The position numbers were made by a program, and so were the translations under genes. From Jiangella muralis (GTDB lineage Bacteria > Actinomycetota > Actinomycetes > Jiangellales > Jiangellaceae), in NCBI RefSeq assembly GCF_001270745.1, contig NZ_LFXL01000010.1, positions 418,629-482,628 on the forward strand: 64,000 nt of DNA, in the 5' to 3' direction. Under the pieces are notes generated by a model. That model was given only the letters and a program-made list of their open reading frames with translations. It was not told the origin of the DNA and searched no databases. Below are positions 1 to 9,299 of this stretch, piece by piece (the stretch's first letter is position 1; each line of letters starts with the position of its first letter).

Positions 1-25
1 TCCCGCAGGACGGCTTCGACTCGCA

Positions 26-64
26 CGACGGCGTCGTCCTCCCACGCGGAGGACGACGCCGTCG
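26..64 (-). terminator. hairpin downstream of holA
   Basis: A perfect 17-bp stem (26-42 with 48-64) closes a 5-base loop. It can be extended outward with a 3-base bulge. It lies about 215 bases past the holA stop and has no clear T-run, so its role as terminator of the leftward operon is inferred from position and stability. Confidence 0.5.
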
Positions 65-279
65 TCGTGCGTCCAGACTCGGCACCCGAACCTGCTGATG
101 AGAGTCAGTGGCTCCGGCACGGGTCGCGCGGCCCGCGCCGGCTGGTCGAGGTGTGACCTCGGCGTGGCCCTGGCGGCAGAGACCGCGCATCGTTCCCGCG
201 ACGCCGTCGCACTGTTGGTGGCGGCCGCATTGCTGGGCGGCGTTGCTGTCGCCAGGGCGGCAGCCACCATCCACACCGC

Positions 280-1257
280 TCAGGCAGCGCGCGCGGTCCC
301 GATGGCGACCAGCGCGGTCGTGAGCGCGAGCGTCGCATCGTTGCCGCCGCCCTTGACCGCGAGGTCGGCGACGGCGACGGCGCGGACGGCGCGCGCCAGC
401 CCTGTCGGCGTCCAGCCGCGCAGCTGGCCACGCAGCACCCGGATCTTCCACGGCGGGATCCCCAGGTCACGAGCGACGTCGGCGTCGCGCATGCCGCGCG
501 GCGCACCGGCCAGCCGGGCCAGGGACCGCAGCGAGGTCGCCAGCGCACCCGTGACCAGCACCGGGTCGGTCCCGGTCTCGAGCGCCCAGCGCAGCTGCTC
601 GACCGCCTCGCCGGTCCTGCCCTCGACGGCGCGGTCGGCGACGACCCAGCCCTTCACCTCGGCGCGGCCCTCGAAGTACATCGCGACCACCTGGCTGGTG
701 ACCTGACCGTCCGGCGCGTCGACCGCCAGCTGGCCGGCCGCCGAGGCCAGCCCGCGCAGGTCGGCGCCGACGGACTCGACCAGCTGCCGCGCGGCAGACT
801 CGTCGATGCGGCCGCCCTGCCGGCGTACCTCGGCCCGCACGAACGAGACCTGGTCGTCGGGGCGGGTCAGCCGCTCGGCCGGCACCTCGTGGACGCCGGC
901 CTTGCGCAACGCCGTGAGCAGCTTCTTGCCCTTGACGCCACCGGGATGCACCAGCACCACGTGGATGCCCTCGATGGGCGTGGTCACGTAACCCACCAGC
1001 AGGTCGCCGACCGGTTCGCTGACGTCCTGGACGTCGTTGACCAGCAGCACCCGGCTCGTGGCGAACAGCGACGGGCTGACGTGCTCGGCGAGGGCCCCGG
1101 CGGTCAGCTCGGAGCCGGACACCTGCGACACGTCGGCATCGGCATCGGCGGCGCGCGCTGCCCGCACGACCGCGCCCGCGGCGCGTTCGGCCAGCAACGC
1201 CTCCGGGCCGAAGACGAGAGTGACCGGGACGAGGGGGTCGGTCGATAGCGCAGCCAT
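280..1257 (-). CDS. holA: DNA polymerase III subunit delta
   Basis: Clamp-loader delta subunit, which opens the sliding clamp within the DnaX complex. The 325-aa product has the HolA N-terminus (LVFGPEALLAERA, the degenerate P-loop region) and the family's C-terminal all-helical collar with ATSLRSLARLAG and PPWKIRVLRGQ segments, the usual spacing and length. The ATG at 1257 is preferred over the in-frame start at 1290 because the family begins close to the VTLVFGPE segment. It is last in the comEA-comEC-holA cluster. The open comEC frame runs 154 bases into it, which suggests translational coupling or an annotation boundary problem in comEC. Confidence 0.93.
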   Translation of the reverse strand: MAALSTDPLVPVTLVFGPEALLAERAAGAVVRAARAADADADVSQVSGSELTAGALAEHVSPSLFATSRVLLVNDVQDVSEPVGDLLVGYVTTPIEGIHVVLVHPGGVKGKKLLTALRKAGVHEVPAERLTRPDDQVSFVRAEVRRQGGRIDESAARQLVESVGADLRGLASAAGQLAVDAPDGQVTSQVVAMYFEGRAEVKGWVVADRAVEGRTGEAVEQLRWALETGTDPVLVTGALATSLRSLARLAGAPRGMRDADVARDLGIPPWKIRVLRGQLRGWTPTGLARAVRAVAVADLAVKGGGNDATLALTTALVAIGTARAA

Positions 1258-4207
1258 GTCGCCACACAGCATGACACGTCGCACCGACAACGTCCCCGCG
1301 CCCGCGCCGGAAACCCCGTCACCCGCGCCGGACGCCCCGTCACCCGCCCCGGACCTCCCGGACCATGGACCGAGCGCCGCAACCCGCCGGACGGCGCCCC
1401 GGTCCTGCGGGACGAACGCCGTGGCGCCGGTCCGGCTCGTGGGCCGCCGGTGACCACGCCGAGCCCGTCGGTGCGGGTGCGGACGACGGCGACGCTGCCG
1501 TGCTCGTCGGTGCGGTAGACCCGGACGCCGCTCGCCCGCAGCGCGTCGAGCACCCGCGGGGACGGGTGGCCATAGGTGTTCTCACCCACGCTGATCAGCG
1601 CGACCCGCGCATCGACGCCCGCGAGCAGGCCGGCGTCCTGGTGCGGCGAGCCGTGGTGAGCGACCTTGAGCACGTCGGTGTCGAGTCCAGGCTCGGAACG
1701 CAGCAGCGATCGTTGCGCCGACGGTTCGATGTCGCCGGTCAGCAGCACGCTGACGCCGTCGACGTCCGCCTCGACGACGATGCTGGCGTTGTTGGACTCG
1801 GACTCCGACGACTCCACCAGCCGGCCCGGCCCCAGCACGTCCAGCCGGAGCCGCTCCCCTACCTGGATCAGGTCGCCGGTCCGCGGCACCGACGCCGGGA
1901 CGCCCGCCTCGGCGAGCCGTCGCCGCACGCCGTAGGCCGACTCGGGCGGGTCACCGAGCGGCGACACGAGCACGCGGCCGACATCGCGGCCGGTCAGGAC
2001 GCCGTCGAGCCCGCCGACGTGATCGGCATGGAAGTGGGTGAGGATCAGCACCGGCACCTGCCGCACGCCGAGGCCGTCGAGGCAGCGCCGCACCAGCCGC
2101 GGCTCCGGCCCGGTGTCGACGACGACGGCGGACCGGTCGCCGGCCCGCAGCACGAGCGCGTCGCCCTGACCCACGTCGCACGCGACCACCAACCAGCCGG
2201 GCGGCGGCCAGCCCGGCGTCGGTACCGCCTTCAGCAGTCCGATCGCCAGCACCATGCCGGCCACCGCGGTGACCAGTGGACGGCGCAGCAGCATCGGCAG
2301 CGCGACCAGACCGATCGCCGCCAGCACGACGCCCGCGACCACGCCACCCGTGCCCGGCGGCCAGGGGACGACGGCGCCGGGCTGGTCGGCGAACCACCTC
2401 GCGACGGCGGCGATCCACCATGCCGGGAGCGCCGCCAGCCACGCGCACCCCGTCGCGACCGGTGGCAGGACCGGGCTCAGCACCGCCGCGGCCGCGCCGA
2501 GCACCGTCGCCGGCGCCACGGCCGGGGCGGCGAGCAGGTTGGCCGGCACCGCCGCCAGGCTGAGCTGTCCCGACAGGCCGAGCACGATGGGTGTGCAGGC
2601 GACCTGCGCGGCCAGCGGCACGGCAACGGCGACCGCCAACGGCCGCGGCAGCCACGCCAGCGACCGTGTCCACGCGGGCACCAGCAGCAGGATCCCGGCC
2701 GTGGCCAGCACGGACAGCGCGAATCCGGCGCTACGGGCCAGCCACGGATCGAGCAGCACCAGCACGATGACCGCGGCGGCCAGCGTCGGCAGCCCGCGCC
2801 GCCGCCCGGCCACCGTCAGCCCGACCACGGCGACCAGACCCATCGCCGCGGCCCGCAGGACGCTCGGCTCCGGCCGCGCGAGCAGCACGAATCCGACGAC
2901 GCACGCCACGCCGACGACCGGCAGCACGTAGCCGCGCACACGCAGCCAGCGCGCCAGCGCGAGCGCGACCACCAGCACGATCGCGACGTTCGTCCCGGAC
3001 ACCGCGGTCAGGTGCGTCAGGCCGGCGATCGTCATGGCCTCGCGCAGGTCGTCGGCGAGCAGCGACTCGTCGCCGATGACCAGGCCCGGCACCAGGCCGC
3101 GCGGATCGGGCGGCACGCCGCCGACGGCCTCGCGGAGGCCGGCGCGAAACGGCTCGGTCGCGCGGCTGGCGACGCTCGGCGGGCCGGTCGTGCGTTCGTC
3201 GGGCCCGGCATACGGGCGGAACACGGCGGCGACGTCGTCGCGCGGACGGTCGGTGGGCTCGAGCCGTCCGGCGACGCTGACGCGCTGGCCCGGCAGCAGG
3301 TCGGCCCAGGCGACGTCGCCGCTGACCAGCAGCACCGGCACGGAGACGTCATGCGCGCGGCCGCGGCCGGTGACGTGGTCGACCCGCAGGCGGCCGACGA
3401 CGTACTCGGTGGCAACGGCCTCCTCGCCGGCCGGGCCGCCGCGCCGCACGACCGGATCGCGCGCGACGACGCCGTCCAGCTCGACGTGCGCGCCCGCCGC
3501 CGCGAAGGTCGTGACCGGTCCGTTCCAGACCGGTGCCGCCCGGGCCGCGCCAACGGCGAACCCGGCGACCAGGCACAGCGTCGCGGCGATGAGGGCACGG
3601 CGACCGGAGGGCTTCAGCCGCTCGGCGGGTCGCAGTCGGCCTGTGGGCGTCAGTCGGCCTGTGGGCGTCAGTCGGCCTGCTGGCTTCAGCCGTCCGCCGA
3701 GTCTCGGCCGGCCAGCAGGCTTGGGGTGGCTGGCAGGCTTGGGGTGGCTGGCAGGCTTCGGGCGGCCAGCGGGTCTCGGCCGGCCAGCAGGAGGCGGCCT
3801 GCCTGCGGGACGCGCGACGTCGGCGGGACCCGGGACGTCGGGCGGCGCTTTGTCGGTTCGTGGGCGAGTCCCGCGCAGGACGACCGCGGCGATGACGACG
3901 GCCAATGCGCAACCCGCGAGGCCGGTGCGCCACGGCACGAGAACACCGGCCAGTGCGCCGAGCCAGAGACCGAGCGCGGCGGGCACAAGACGCAGATCCA
4001 GCAGGTCGGCGGCGGACGAGGCGGACGCCGCATCCCGGCCAGGCGAGACGGGCGCCGCATCCCGGCCAGGCGAGACGGGCGCCGCATCCCGGCCGAGCGG
4101 GCCGGCGCGAGTGTCGGCCGATCCTCGGACGGACGCAGCGGGGCGAGCGTCCGCCGGCCCTCGGACGAGCGCGGCCGGGCGAGCGGAGCGTGGGGTTGGC
4201 GCGCGGC

Positions 4208-4211
<4 letters not shown>
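1104..4211 (-). CDS. comEC: ComEC/Rec2 DNA-uptake channel with metallo-beta-lactamase domain
   Basis: Polytopic membrane protein that moves single-stranded DNA across the cytoplasmic membrane in transformation. The ATG at 4211 overlaps the comEA stop (ATGA). The 1035-aa frame holds: a low-complexity N-terminus with nonapeptide repeats; an early membrane segment; a Pro/Arg-rich hexapeptide repeat tract; a DUF4131-like region; the Competence domain with the HLTAVSGTNVAIVL signature; many membrane helices; and a metallo-beta-lactamase domain with THFHADHVGG and HHGSPHQD metal ligands. The repeat tracts are unlike ordinary ComEC. After the last conserved segment (SVAVVRTRTDG, near 1470) the frame continues about 120 codons as low-complexity Arg/Pro/Ser sequence into holA, so the true functional end may be nearer 1450. 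Sure of identity, unsure of both termini. Confidence 0.88.
3633..3790 (-). repeat. 18-bp in-frame tandem repeats in comEC
   Basis: Perfect adjacent copies of an 18-bp unit (cagtcggcctgtgggcgt at 3633-3668) are followed by another near-perfect 18-bp unit (ggctggcaggcttggggt family, about 3720-3760). They encode hexapeptides such as GRLTPT and ASHPKP, giving a Pro/Arg/Lys-rich linker between the first membrane segment and the DUF4131 region of ComEC. The period preserves frame, so copy number could vary without breaking the gene. Confidence 0.8.
4027..4100 (-). repeat. 27-bp in-frame tandem repeats near the comEC N-terminus
   Basis: Two identical 27-bp units (4027-4053 and 4054-4080) and a partial third encode the nonapeptide RDAAPVSPG in tandem. 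They lie in the cytosolic N-terminal tail of ComEC just before the first hydrophobic segment. Confidence 0.8.
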
Positions 4212-5584
<1,373 letters not shown>

Positions 5585-6162
5585 GCCTGCGACGCTAGGT
5601 CGCCGCACCGGCCGAGGCGGGCGCCGAAACCGGGTTCTGTGGACAACCGGCGGAACTGGTCAGGGCTGTGGACGGAACGTCCCAGGTGCCGGAACCGGGG
5701 TGGCAGCGCGACGGCGGGTCGCCGGGCCTCGCCGTCGCCGCTCGATGTCCGCGGATCCGGCGGATACTTGAATTTCCGGCGGTTGACCGGCGAATCGATC
5801 TCTGACGCGCCCGAAATTCGGGTATCCGCCGGTTCGGCGGGTGTCAGCGGTCCCAGCCGGCGGGCAGAACGATGCCGCTCGGCGCGGGCGAGGGCCAGTC
5901 CGCCGGCTCGGGCTGGACCGCGCCGGCCCCCGGAACGTGCCTCCACCAGCGCACCGTCGGCTCGCAGGACAGGCGTCGCGGGGGCGGGCCGCGTACACGG
6001 AGCCGAGCACCGGCACCGCGGCGGGCTCGCCGCCGATGCGCGGGCCGACAGCACAGGGAGCCGACCGCCAGCGGCAAGGAAGTCCCGTCGGATCGGGGAT
6101 GCCGCCGGCTCAGGGGCAGCCCATCAGTGGCGGGGGCAGGCCGCCGCACGGCGAGGCCGGGG
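5585..6162. other. non-coding stretch upstream of comEA
   Basis: No recognisable gene was found in these 578 bases between the comEA start and the VOC gene fragment. Open frames exist on both strands but are Arg/Pro/Ala-rich without family resemblance. The only clear structure is the inverted repeat at 5757-5832. The comEA promoter should lie at the left edge. Confidence 0.5.
5757..5832. repeat. 20-bp inverted repeat, 36-base spacer
   Basis: Arm 5757-5776 and arm 5813-5832 are reverse complements at 18 of 20 positions (core CCGGCGGATAC...GAATTTC). Both arms are AT-richer than the surroundings. The two mismatches are adjacent (TT against CC). It could be an operator pair, a REP-like palindromic element or a relic of a mobile element; nothing in the flanks decides. 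Confidence 0.75.
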
Positions 6163-6393
6163 TCAGACGACGCAGAATTCGTTGCCTTCGGGGTCGTGGA
6201 GGACGGTCCAGGCGTTGCCGTACTGCTCGACCGTGCCGCCGACCGTCGCGCCGGCGGCGACGAGTTCGTCGACCTTGGCGGCGATGGCTGCCTGGACCTC
6301 GGCCTCCGGCGGGCGGCCCCCCGACGCGTCGGTGTAGCGCCAGGCGCGGACGTCGAGGTGGACGCGGTTCTTCGAGGTCTTGGGCTCGGGGAC
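6163..6393 (-). pseudogene. 3' half of a VOC/glyoxalase-like gene split by the prophage
   Basis: These 77 codons (from VPEPKTSKNRVHLDVRAW to the stop) are the C-terminal half of a Glyoxalase_6-type VOC protein: a VHLDVR metal-site strand and a VLHDPEGNEFCVV terminal strand. The short ORF starts with seven codons supplied by phage sequence (MVVSRQN), so a truncated product could still be made. The missing N-terminal half is at 28015-28251 on the same strand. Joining both at the shared GTC CCC GAG codons gives a 152-aa protein of normal family length. Function is presumed metal-dependent small-molecule chemistry, substrate unknown. Confidence 0.9.
6385..6393. other. attL core
   Basis: The 9-bp core ctcggggac is shared exactly with 28015-28023. 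To its right the phage arm ends in agacacaacc (6403-6412), the exact inverted complement of ggttgtgtct at 27991-28000 on the other side. The predicted crossover dinucleotide is TC at 6386-6387, the symmetry centre of the reconstructed attP. Confidence 0.85.
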
Positions 6394-6477
6394 ATTCTGG
6401 CGAGACACAACCATTCAAGGCGGTCCCGCCGAGAGGGTTCAGCTCACGACGGGACCTCGACCGCAACGGAGGCGGCC

Positions 6478-6633
6478 GTGAACACCAGTATCCCCGACAT
6501 CCAGCCCCATCCCCGCGCCGCGATGGCGTGCGCCGACTGTGGGCGCGTGAGCCTATTCAGCTGGTGGTGGACCGAGCGTGACGGCCTGCAGGTGCAGGTC
6601 TGCTTCGACTGCCTGACGGCGGTGACCCGATGA
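6478..6633 (+). CDS. small zinc-ribbon protein (prophage)
   Basis: 51 aa from a GTG preceded by a good ribosome-binding site (GGAGG 8 bases upstream). Two CxxC knuckles (MACADCGRV and VCFDCLT) about 27 residues apart indicate a zinc ribbon. First gene inside attL and head of a chain of overlapping ORFs. Its stop overlaps the next start by 4 bases. Exact function unknown. Confidence 0.7.
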   Translation: MNTSIPDIQPHPRAAMACADCGRVSLFSWWWTERDGLQVQVCFDCLTAVTR

Positions 6634-6950
6634 GCGCCAACGACTCCGTGCCCGATCTCGTCGAGCGGGCGCTCGACGAGCTGGCCGAGGCGATGGACCG
6701 CCTCGTCGATGCCCGCAACGCGGTGGCGAACGTGACCCACCACGCCATCGCGACCAATGAGCTGCTGCTGCAGCTGCGCGCCGCCACGGACTCCGTGGGG
6801 CAGACGCACGACCCGGAGACCGAGGAGGTCTCCTACGTCCTCCCGACGGGCGAGGCGTACCGGTCGCAGCGCCGCCGCCGGATGGAGCTCGCGCTGGCCG
6901 TGGCCGTCATCGTCATCCTGACCCTCGCAGTCTGGGTGGTGGGCCGATGA
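6630..6950 (+). CDS. small protein, helical N-terminus and C-terminal membrane helix (prophage)
   Basis: 106 aa. Residues 8-60 are strongly helical (LVERALDELAEAMDRLVDARN), then a polar stretch and an RSQRRRR basic patch immediately before a C-terminal hydrophobic helix (LALAVAVIVILTLAVWVVG). The layout suggests a tail-anchored inner-membrane protein with a cytosolic coiled domain. ATGA overlaps on both sides. No family recognised. Confidence 0.7.
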   Translation: MSANDSVPDLVERALDELAEAMDRLVDARNAVANVTHHAIATNELLLQLRAATDSVGQTHDPETEEVSYVLPTGEAYRSQRRRRMELALAVAVIVILTLAVWVVGR

Positions 6951-7099
6951 CCGCGGCGCAGCTGGCCGACCTCGCCGACGTGGTGCTGGGTGACCTCGAG
7001 GCGGCGCTGGAGGACCTGGCCGCGACCCGGTCCCGGCTGTCCGCCCTCCGTACCGGGCTCGTGGCCCTGCGCGAGCAGGCCGGTGGTGGGGCCCGGTGA
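6947..7099 (+). CDS. 50-aa helical protein (prophage)
   Basis: Starts at an ATG overlapping the preceding stop and ends overlapping the next GTG. The sequence is almost entirely predicted amphipathic helix (LADLADVVLGDLEAALEDLAAT), a likely short coiled coil. No family recognised; supported by its place in an unbroken coupled chain and by host-like codon use. Confidence 0.6.
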   Translation: MTAAQLADLADVVLGDLEAALEDLAATRSRLSALRTGLVALREQAGGGAR

Positions 7100-7233
7100 G
7101 CCGCCTGACGGAGTGGGTCGACTCCCTGGAGGAGCACGAGGGTCCGATGACCGAGCGGGAGCGGCACCTGTGCACGACGCTCCTGTACGGCCTGAAGGCC
7201 ACCGGGCACCTGGTCGGCGGTGAGGACCGGTGA
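7096..7233 (+). CDS. 45-aa acidic protein (prophage)
   Basis: GTG start overlapping the upstream TGA by 4 bases and ending in the next GTGA overlap. The product (beginning VSRLTEWVDSLEEHEG) is acidic and probably helical. One cysteine, no motif. Called because of the coupling chain; function unknown. Confidence 0.55.
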   Translation: MSRLTEWVDSLEEHEGPMTERERHLCTTLLYGLKATGHLVGGEDR

Positions 7234-7406
7234 CGTTCGCAGACCGCATCCCGACGCATGAGCTGGAGACGGCGGATCGACTCCTCACGGCGACGCTCGC
7301 TGTAGTGATCGACGAGCTGGCCCGCCGGCGGGAAGGCGCTGACGAGACCGCATCGAGGCTGACCCCTGCCCAGCGCCGTGCTCAGTTCCGGGTGGTGACG
7401 GCATGA
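7230..7406 (+). CDS. 58-aa protein ending in FRVVTA (prophage)
   Basis: GTG start in a GTGA overlap. Helical body followed by RRAQFRVVTA. The same C-terminal pattern (RRASFRVVTA) ends the next gene, so the two tails are either duplicated or selected as a shared motif. Function unknown. Confidence 0.55.
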   Translation: MTFADRIPTHELETADRLLTATLAVVIDELARRREGADETASRLTPAQRRAQFRVVTA

Positions 7407-7570
7407 GCCTGCTGGACGAGCGAATCCGACAGCTCAAGGCTGAGCGGTCGGCCGCGATTCGGGCATTCGACCGGGTCGACGCCGAGCTGCAGCGGGTGCA
7501 GGAAGAGCGCCTCGTAGTCGCGGCGTCACCCGAGGAGCGCCGCGCCTCGTTCCGGGTGGTGACCGCATGA
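7403..7570 (+). CDS. 55-aa coiled-coil protein ending in FRVVTA (prophage)
   Basis: ATG in an ATGA overlap. Heptad-like helix (MSLLDERIRQLKAERSAAI) followed by EERRASFRVVTA, shared with the upstream neighbour. The body is not obviously homologous to that neighbour, so only the tail is common. Function unknown. Confidence 0.55.
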   Translation: MSLLDERIRQLKAERSAAIRAFDRVDAELQRVQEERLVVAASPEERRASFRVVTA

Positions 7571-7680
7571 CGACCGCGATCCGGGTGTCGATGGGTGTCG
7601 GTGAGCTGGCCGTCATCGTGAGCGTGGCCGTGCTGGTGGGCCTCGTCATCGGGCTGGCCGTCGGGTGGTGGCGGCGGTGA
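7567..7680 (+). CDS. 37-aa single-helix membrane protein (prophage)
   Basis: ATG in an ATGA overlap. One long hydrophobic helix (LAVIVSVAVLVGLVIGLAV) followed by GWWRR, the signature of a small bitopic protein with a cytosolic basic end. Could be holin-like or a membrane modulator. No family recognised. Confidence 0.55.
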   Translation: MTTAIRVSMGVGELAVIVSVAVLVGLVIGLAVGWWRR

Positions 7681-7781
7681 GGCGGATGTGGCGCGATCCC
7701 CGCTTCTGGGTCCTGCTGGTCTGGACGACGGCCCTCGCGGTGGCCGTCTACTTCGCGCTGCTGGCCGTCCTCGGCCGGTAG
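7677..7781 (+). CDS. 34-aa single-helix membrane protein (prophage)
   Basis: GTG in a GTGA overlap; last member of the coupled chain. Basic N-terminus (VRRMWRDPR), then one hydrophobic helix (FWVLLVWTTALAVAVYFALL). Oriented opposite to the preceding single-helix protein by the positive-inside rule, so the pair could form a two-component membrane assembly (inference). Confidence 0.55.
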   Translation: MRRMWRDPRFWVLLVWTTALAVAVYFALLAVLGR

Positions 7782-7833
7782 TTCAGTCCGACCCCAAGCG
7801 CACAATCCGACCCTGTAGGAGGGGGAGCACATC

Positions 7834-8265
7834 ATGAGGAAGATCCATCCTGTTGGCTGGGCCGCCATCGCCGCCGTACTGATCGGCATCGCCATCGGCG
7901 CCACCCTGATCATCCGGTCCCTGACCGCCGGCCCGACCCTGGAGGACGCCAGCGCCGCGTGCGGCGACGCCGGACGCATCGAGGACGACGGCGCGACCCT
8001 GGTTCTGGCCGGCTACGGCGACGCGCTCACCGATCTCCTTGACGACGACGCCGAGCTCGAGGACGCCATGGCAGACATCGGACTGACCAGCGTCGAGGAC
8101 ATGGCGTGCGTTCTGGAGGAGCTGCAGGCGCCCACCGCCGTCATCGAGCACATGTCGTCGACCCGCGCCTTGGACGGTACGCAGAGCGACGACTGGGAGG
8201 GCTACGAGGCGCAGTGGACGTACCATCCCGACGACGGCCTGAACATCATCGTCACCGAGAGGTGA
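7834..8265 (+). CDS. membrane-anchored or secreted acidic protein (prophage)
   Basis: 143 aa with a strong ribosome-binding site (GGAGGGGGAG). N-terminal signal/anchor (WAAIAAVLIGIAIGATLII), then an acidic extracytoplasmic domain with two cysteines that may pair. It has its own strong RBS, is separated by 52 bases from the micro-ORF chain, and ends before a strong terminator. The position next to attL on the strand opposite the late genes is typical of a lysogenically expressed accessory gene, such as superinfection exclusion. No family recognised. Confidence 0.72.
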   Translation: MRKIHPVGWAAIAAVLIGIAIGATLIIRSLTAGPTLEDASAACGDAGRIEDDGATLVLAGYGDALTDLLDDDAELEDAMADIGLTSVEDMACVLEELQAPTAVIEHMSSTRALDGTQSDDWEGYEAQWTYHPDDGLNIIVTER

Positions 8266-8285
8266 CCTCCCTAGCGCCGAGCGGA

Positions 8286-8314
8286 ACCCCCGTCACCTTC
8301 ACGGTGGCGGGGGT
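8286..8314. terminator. intrinsic-type hairpin between convergent prophage modules
   Basis: A 12-bp stem (8286-8297 with 8303-8314, one G-U pair) with a 5-base loop, 21 bases after the stop of the 143-aa gene. It separates the + strand accessory module from the end of the - strand late operon and could act in both directions. Confidence 0.75.
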
Positions 8315-8327
8315 CCGTCATGCCTGG

Positions 8328-8401
8328 GACGGTCCCGCCTGCAGGCCTCCGCCTCGCGGGCGTATGGCCTCTTAGTGTGAAGATCACCAGGCGGGACCGT
8401 C
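8328..8401. repeat. 14-bp perfect inverted repeat, 46-base spacer
   Basis: gacggtcccgcctg (8328-8341) and its exact complement (8388-8401) lie just past the terminator in the gap between convergent modules. It may form a second large stem-loop for - strand termination or be a protein-binding pair. Confidence 0.7.
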
Positions 8402-8447
8402 GTTCCGATCCTAGGGTCGTTGGCGCCAGGGTGGGGAGGGGGGCCAG

Positions 8448-8771
8448 CTACGCGTCGGGCAGGTCGAGGTGGCGCACGATTCGTTCGATGATGCGGGACT
8501 CGCGGGCTGCCTGCTCGAGGTGGGCGTCGAAGCGTGATGCGAGCCGGTCGACCTTGCCCTCGGTGCGTTCGCCGCGCTCACCGGATGTGACGAGGCGGCG
8601 GTCGATGCGGTCGACGACGTCGCGCATCGACGCGCCGCTGTTCGGGGTGACCTCGTGCACGACGCTGTCGGCGCGGCGGCGGGTGCGGACCTGCTCGACC
8701 AGCAGACCGATGAGCGCCACCAGCACCAGGCCGGCGGTCGAGATCAGAGCCACAGTCTCGGCGTCGCTCAT
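8448..8771 (-). CDS. DUF2746-like phage membrane protein
   Basis: 107 aa. N-terminal membrane helix (VALISTAGLVLVALIGLLVEQV), then a coiled C-terminal half (RDVVDRIDRRLV...EQAARESRIIERIVRHL). This layout matches DUF2746 proteins near the lysis/tail end of actinophages, often suspected of holin-like or spanin-like roles. The ATG at 8771 is chosen because upstream codons are low-complexity shadow sequence. It overlaps the upstream stop by 4 bases and is last in the late operon. Confidence 0.75.
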   Translation of the reverse strand: MSDAETVALISTAGLVLVALIGLLVEQVRTRRRADSVVHEVTPNSGASMRDVVDRIDRRLVTSGERGERTEGKVDRLASRFDAHLEQAARESRIIERIVRHLDLPDA

Positions 8772-9298
8772 GCTGGGAAGTACACCCCTCCCACGCTGAT
8801 GACGTCGCCGGCGAGCCAGTTGCCGAGAGGGGCGGTGGCGTTGACGCTGTTGCCGTCCATCCACAGGTTGAACGTGGTCGAGCCGGTCATGCGGCACATG
8901 AGCGTCGTGCGGTTCGTCGACGCCGTGCCGCGGGCGGCATAGCCGTAGCCGACGCTCATCCACGACCCACCCGCCACCAGCGTCGGCAGGTTGCTGGCGA
9001 ATACGCCGGAGATGGTCGACGTCGAACCGAAGACCCACTTCCACTGCCAGGCGGCGAGACCACCGATGCTCGCCCAGTAGGCGGTCACGTCGCCGTTGCC
9101 GACGGTGGCGTTGGTGAAGGTCGGCGTCCAGGTGGAGCGGGCACCCAGCAACTCCAGGCCGTCCAGTCGCGTCCGGTCGTTGGCGATCTCGTCCGAGACC
9201 GACTCCATGCCGAGGTTGAGCAGGTCGGAGAACGGCGCGGCCGGGTCGTCCTCGCCGAAGATCCAGATGCCGTTGCTGTCGTACGCGCCGGTCGCCAC
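8768..9298 (-). CDS. phage tail/minor structural protein
   Basis: 176 aa from GTG 9298, one base after the upstream stop. It has an acidic helical region (ESVSDEIANDRTRLDGLELL) followed by a beta-rich C-terminal domain dense in G, T, W and S (TAYWASIGGLAAWQWKWVFG). This is the style of receptor-binding or tail-fibre tip domains with a trimerisation helix. Last structural gene before DUF2746. Host-range role inferred. Confidence 0.65.
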   Translation of the reverse strand: MATGAYDSNGIWIFGEDDPAAPFSDLLNLGMESVSDEIANDRTRLDGLELLGARSTWTPTFTNATVGNGDVTAYWASIGGLAAWQWKWVFGSTSTISGVFASNLPTLVAGGSWMSVGYGYAARGTASTNRTTLMCRMTGSTTFNLWMDGNSVNATAPLGNWLAGDVISVGGVYFPA

Positions 9299-9299
9299 G

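Noticed and set aside
98..706. 202-codon + strand frame at the left edge
   Set aside because: Mostly antisense to holA with Ala/Arg/Ser-biased content; the 72-279 part alone shows no gene.
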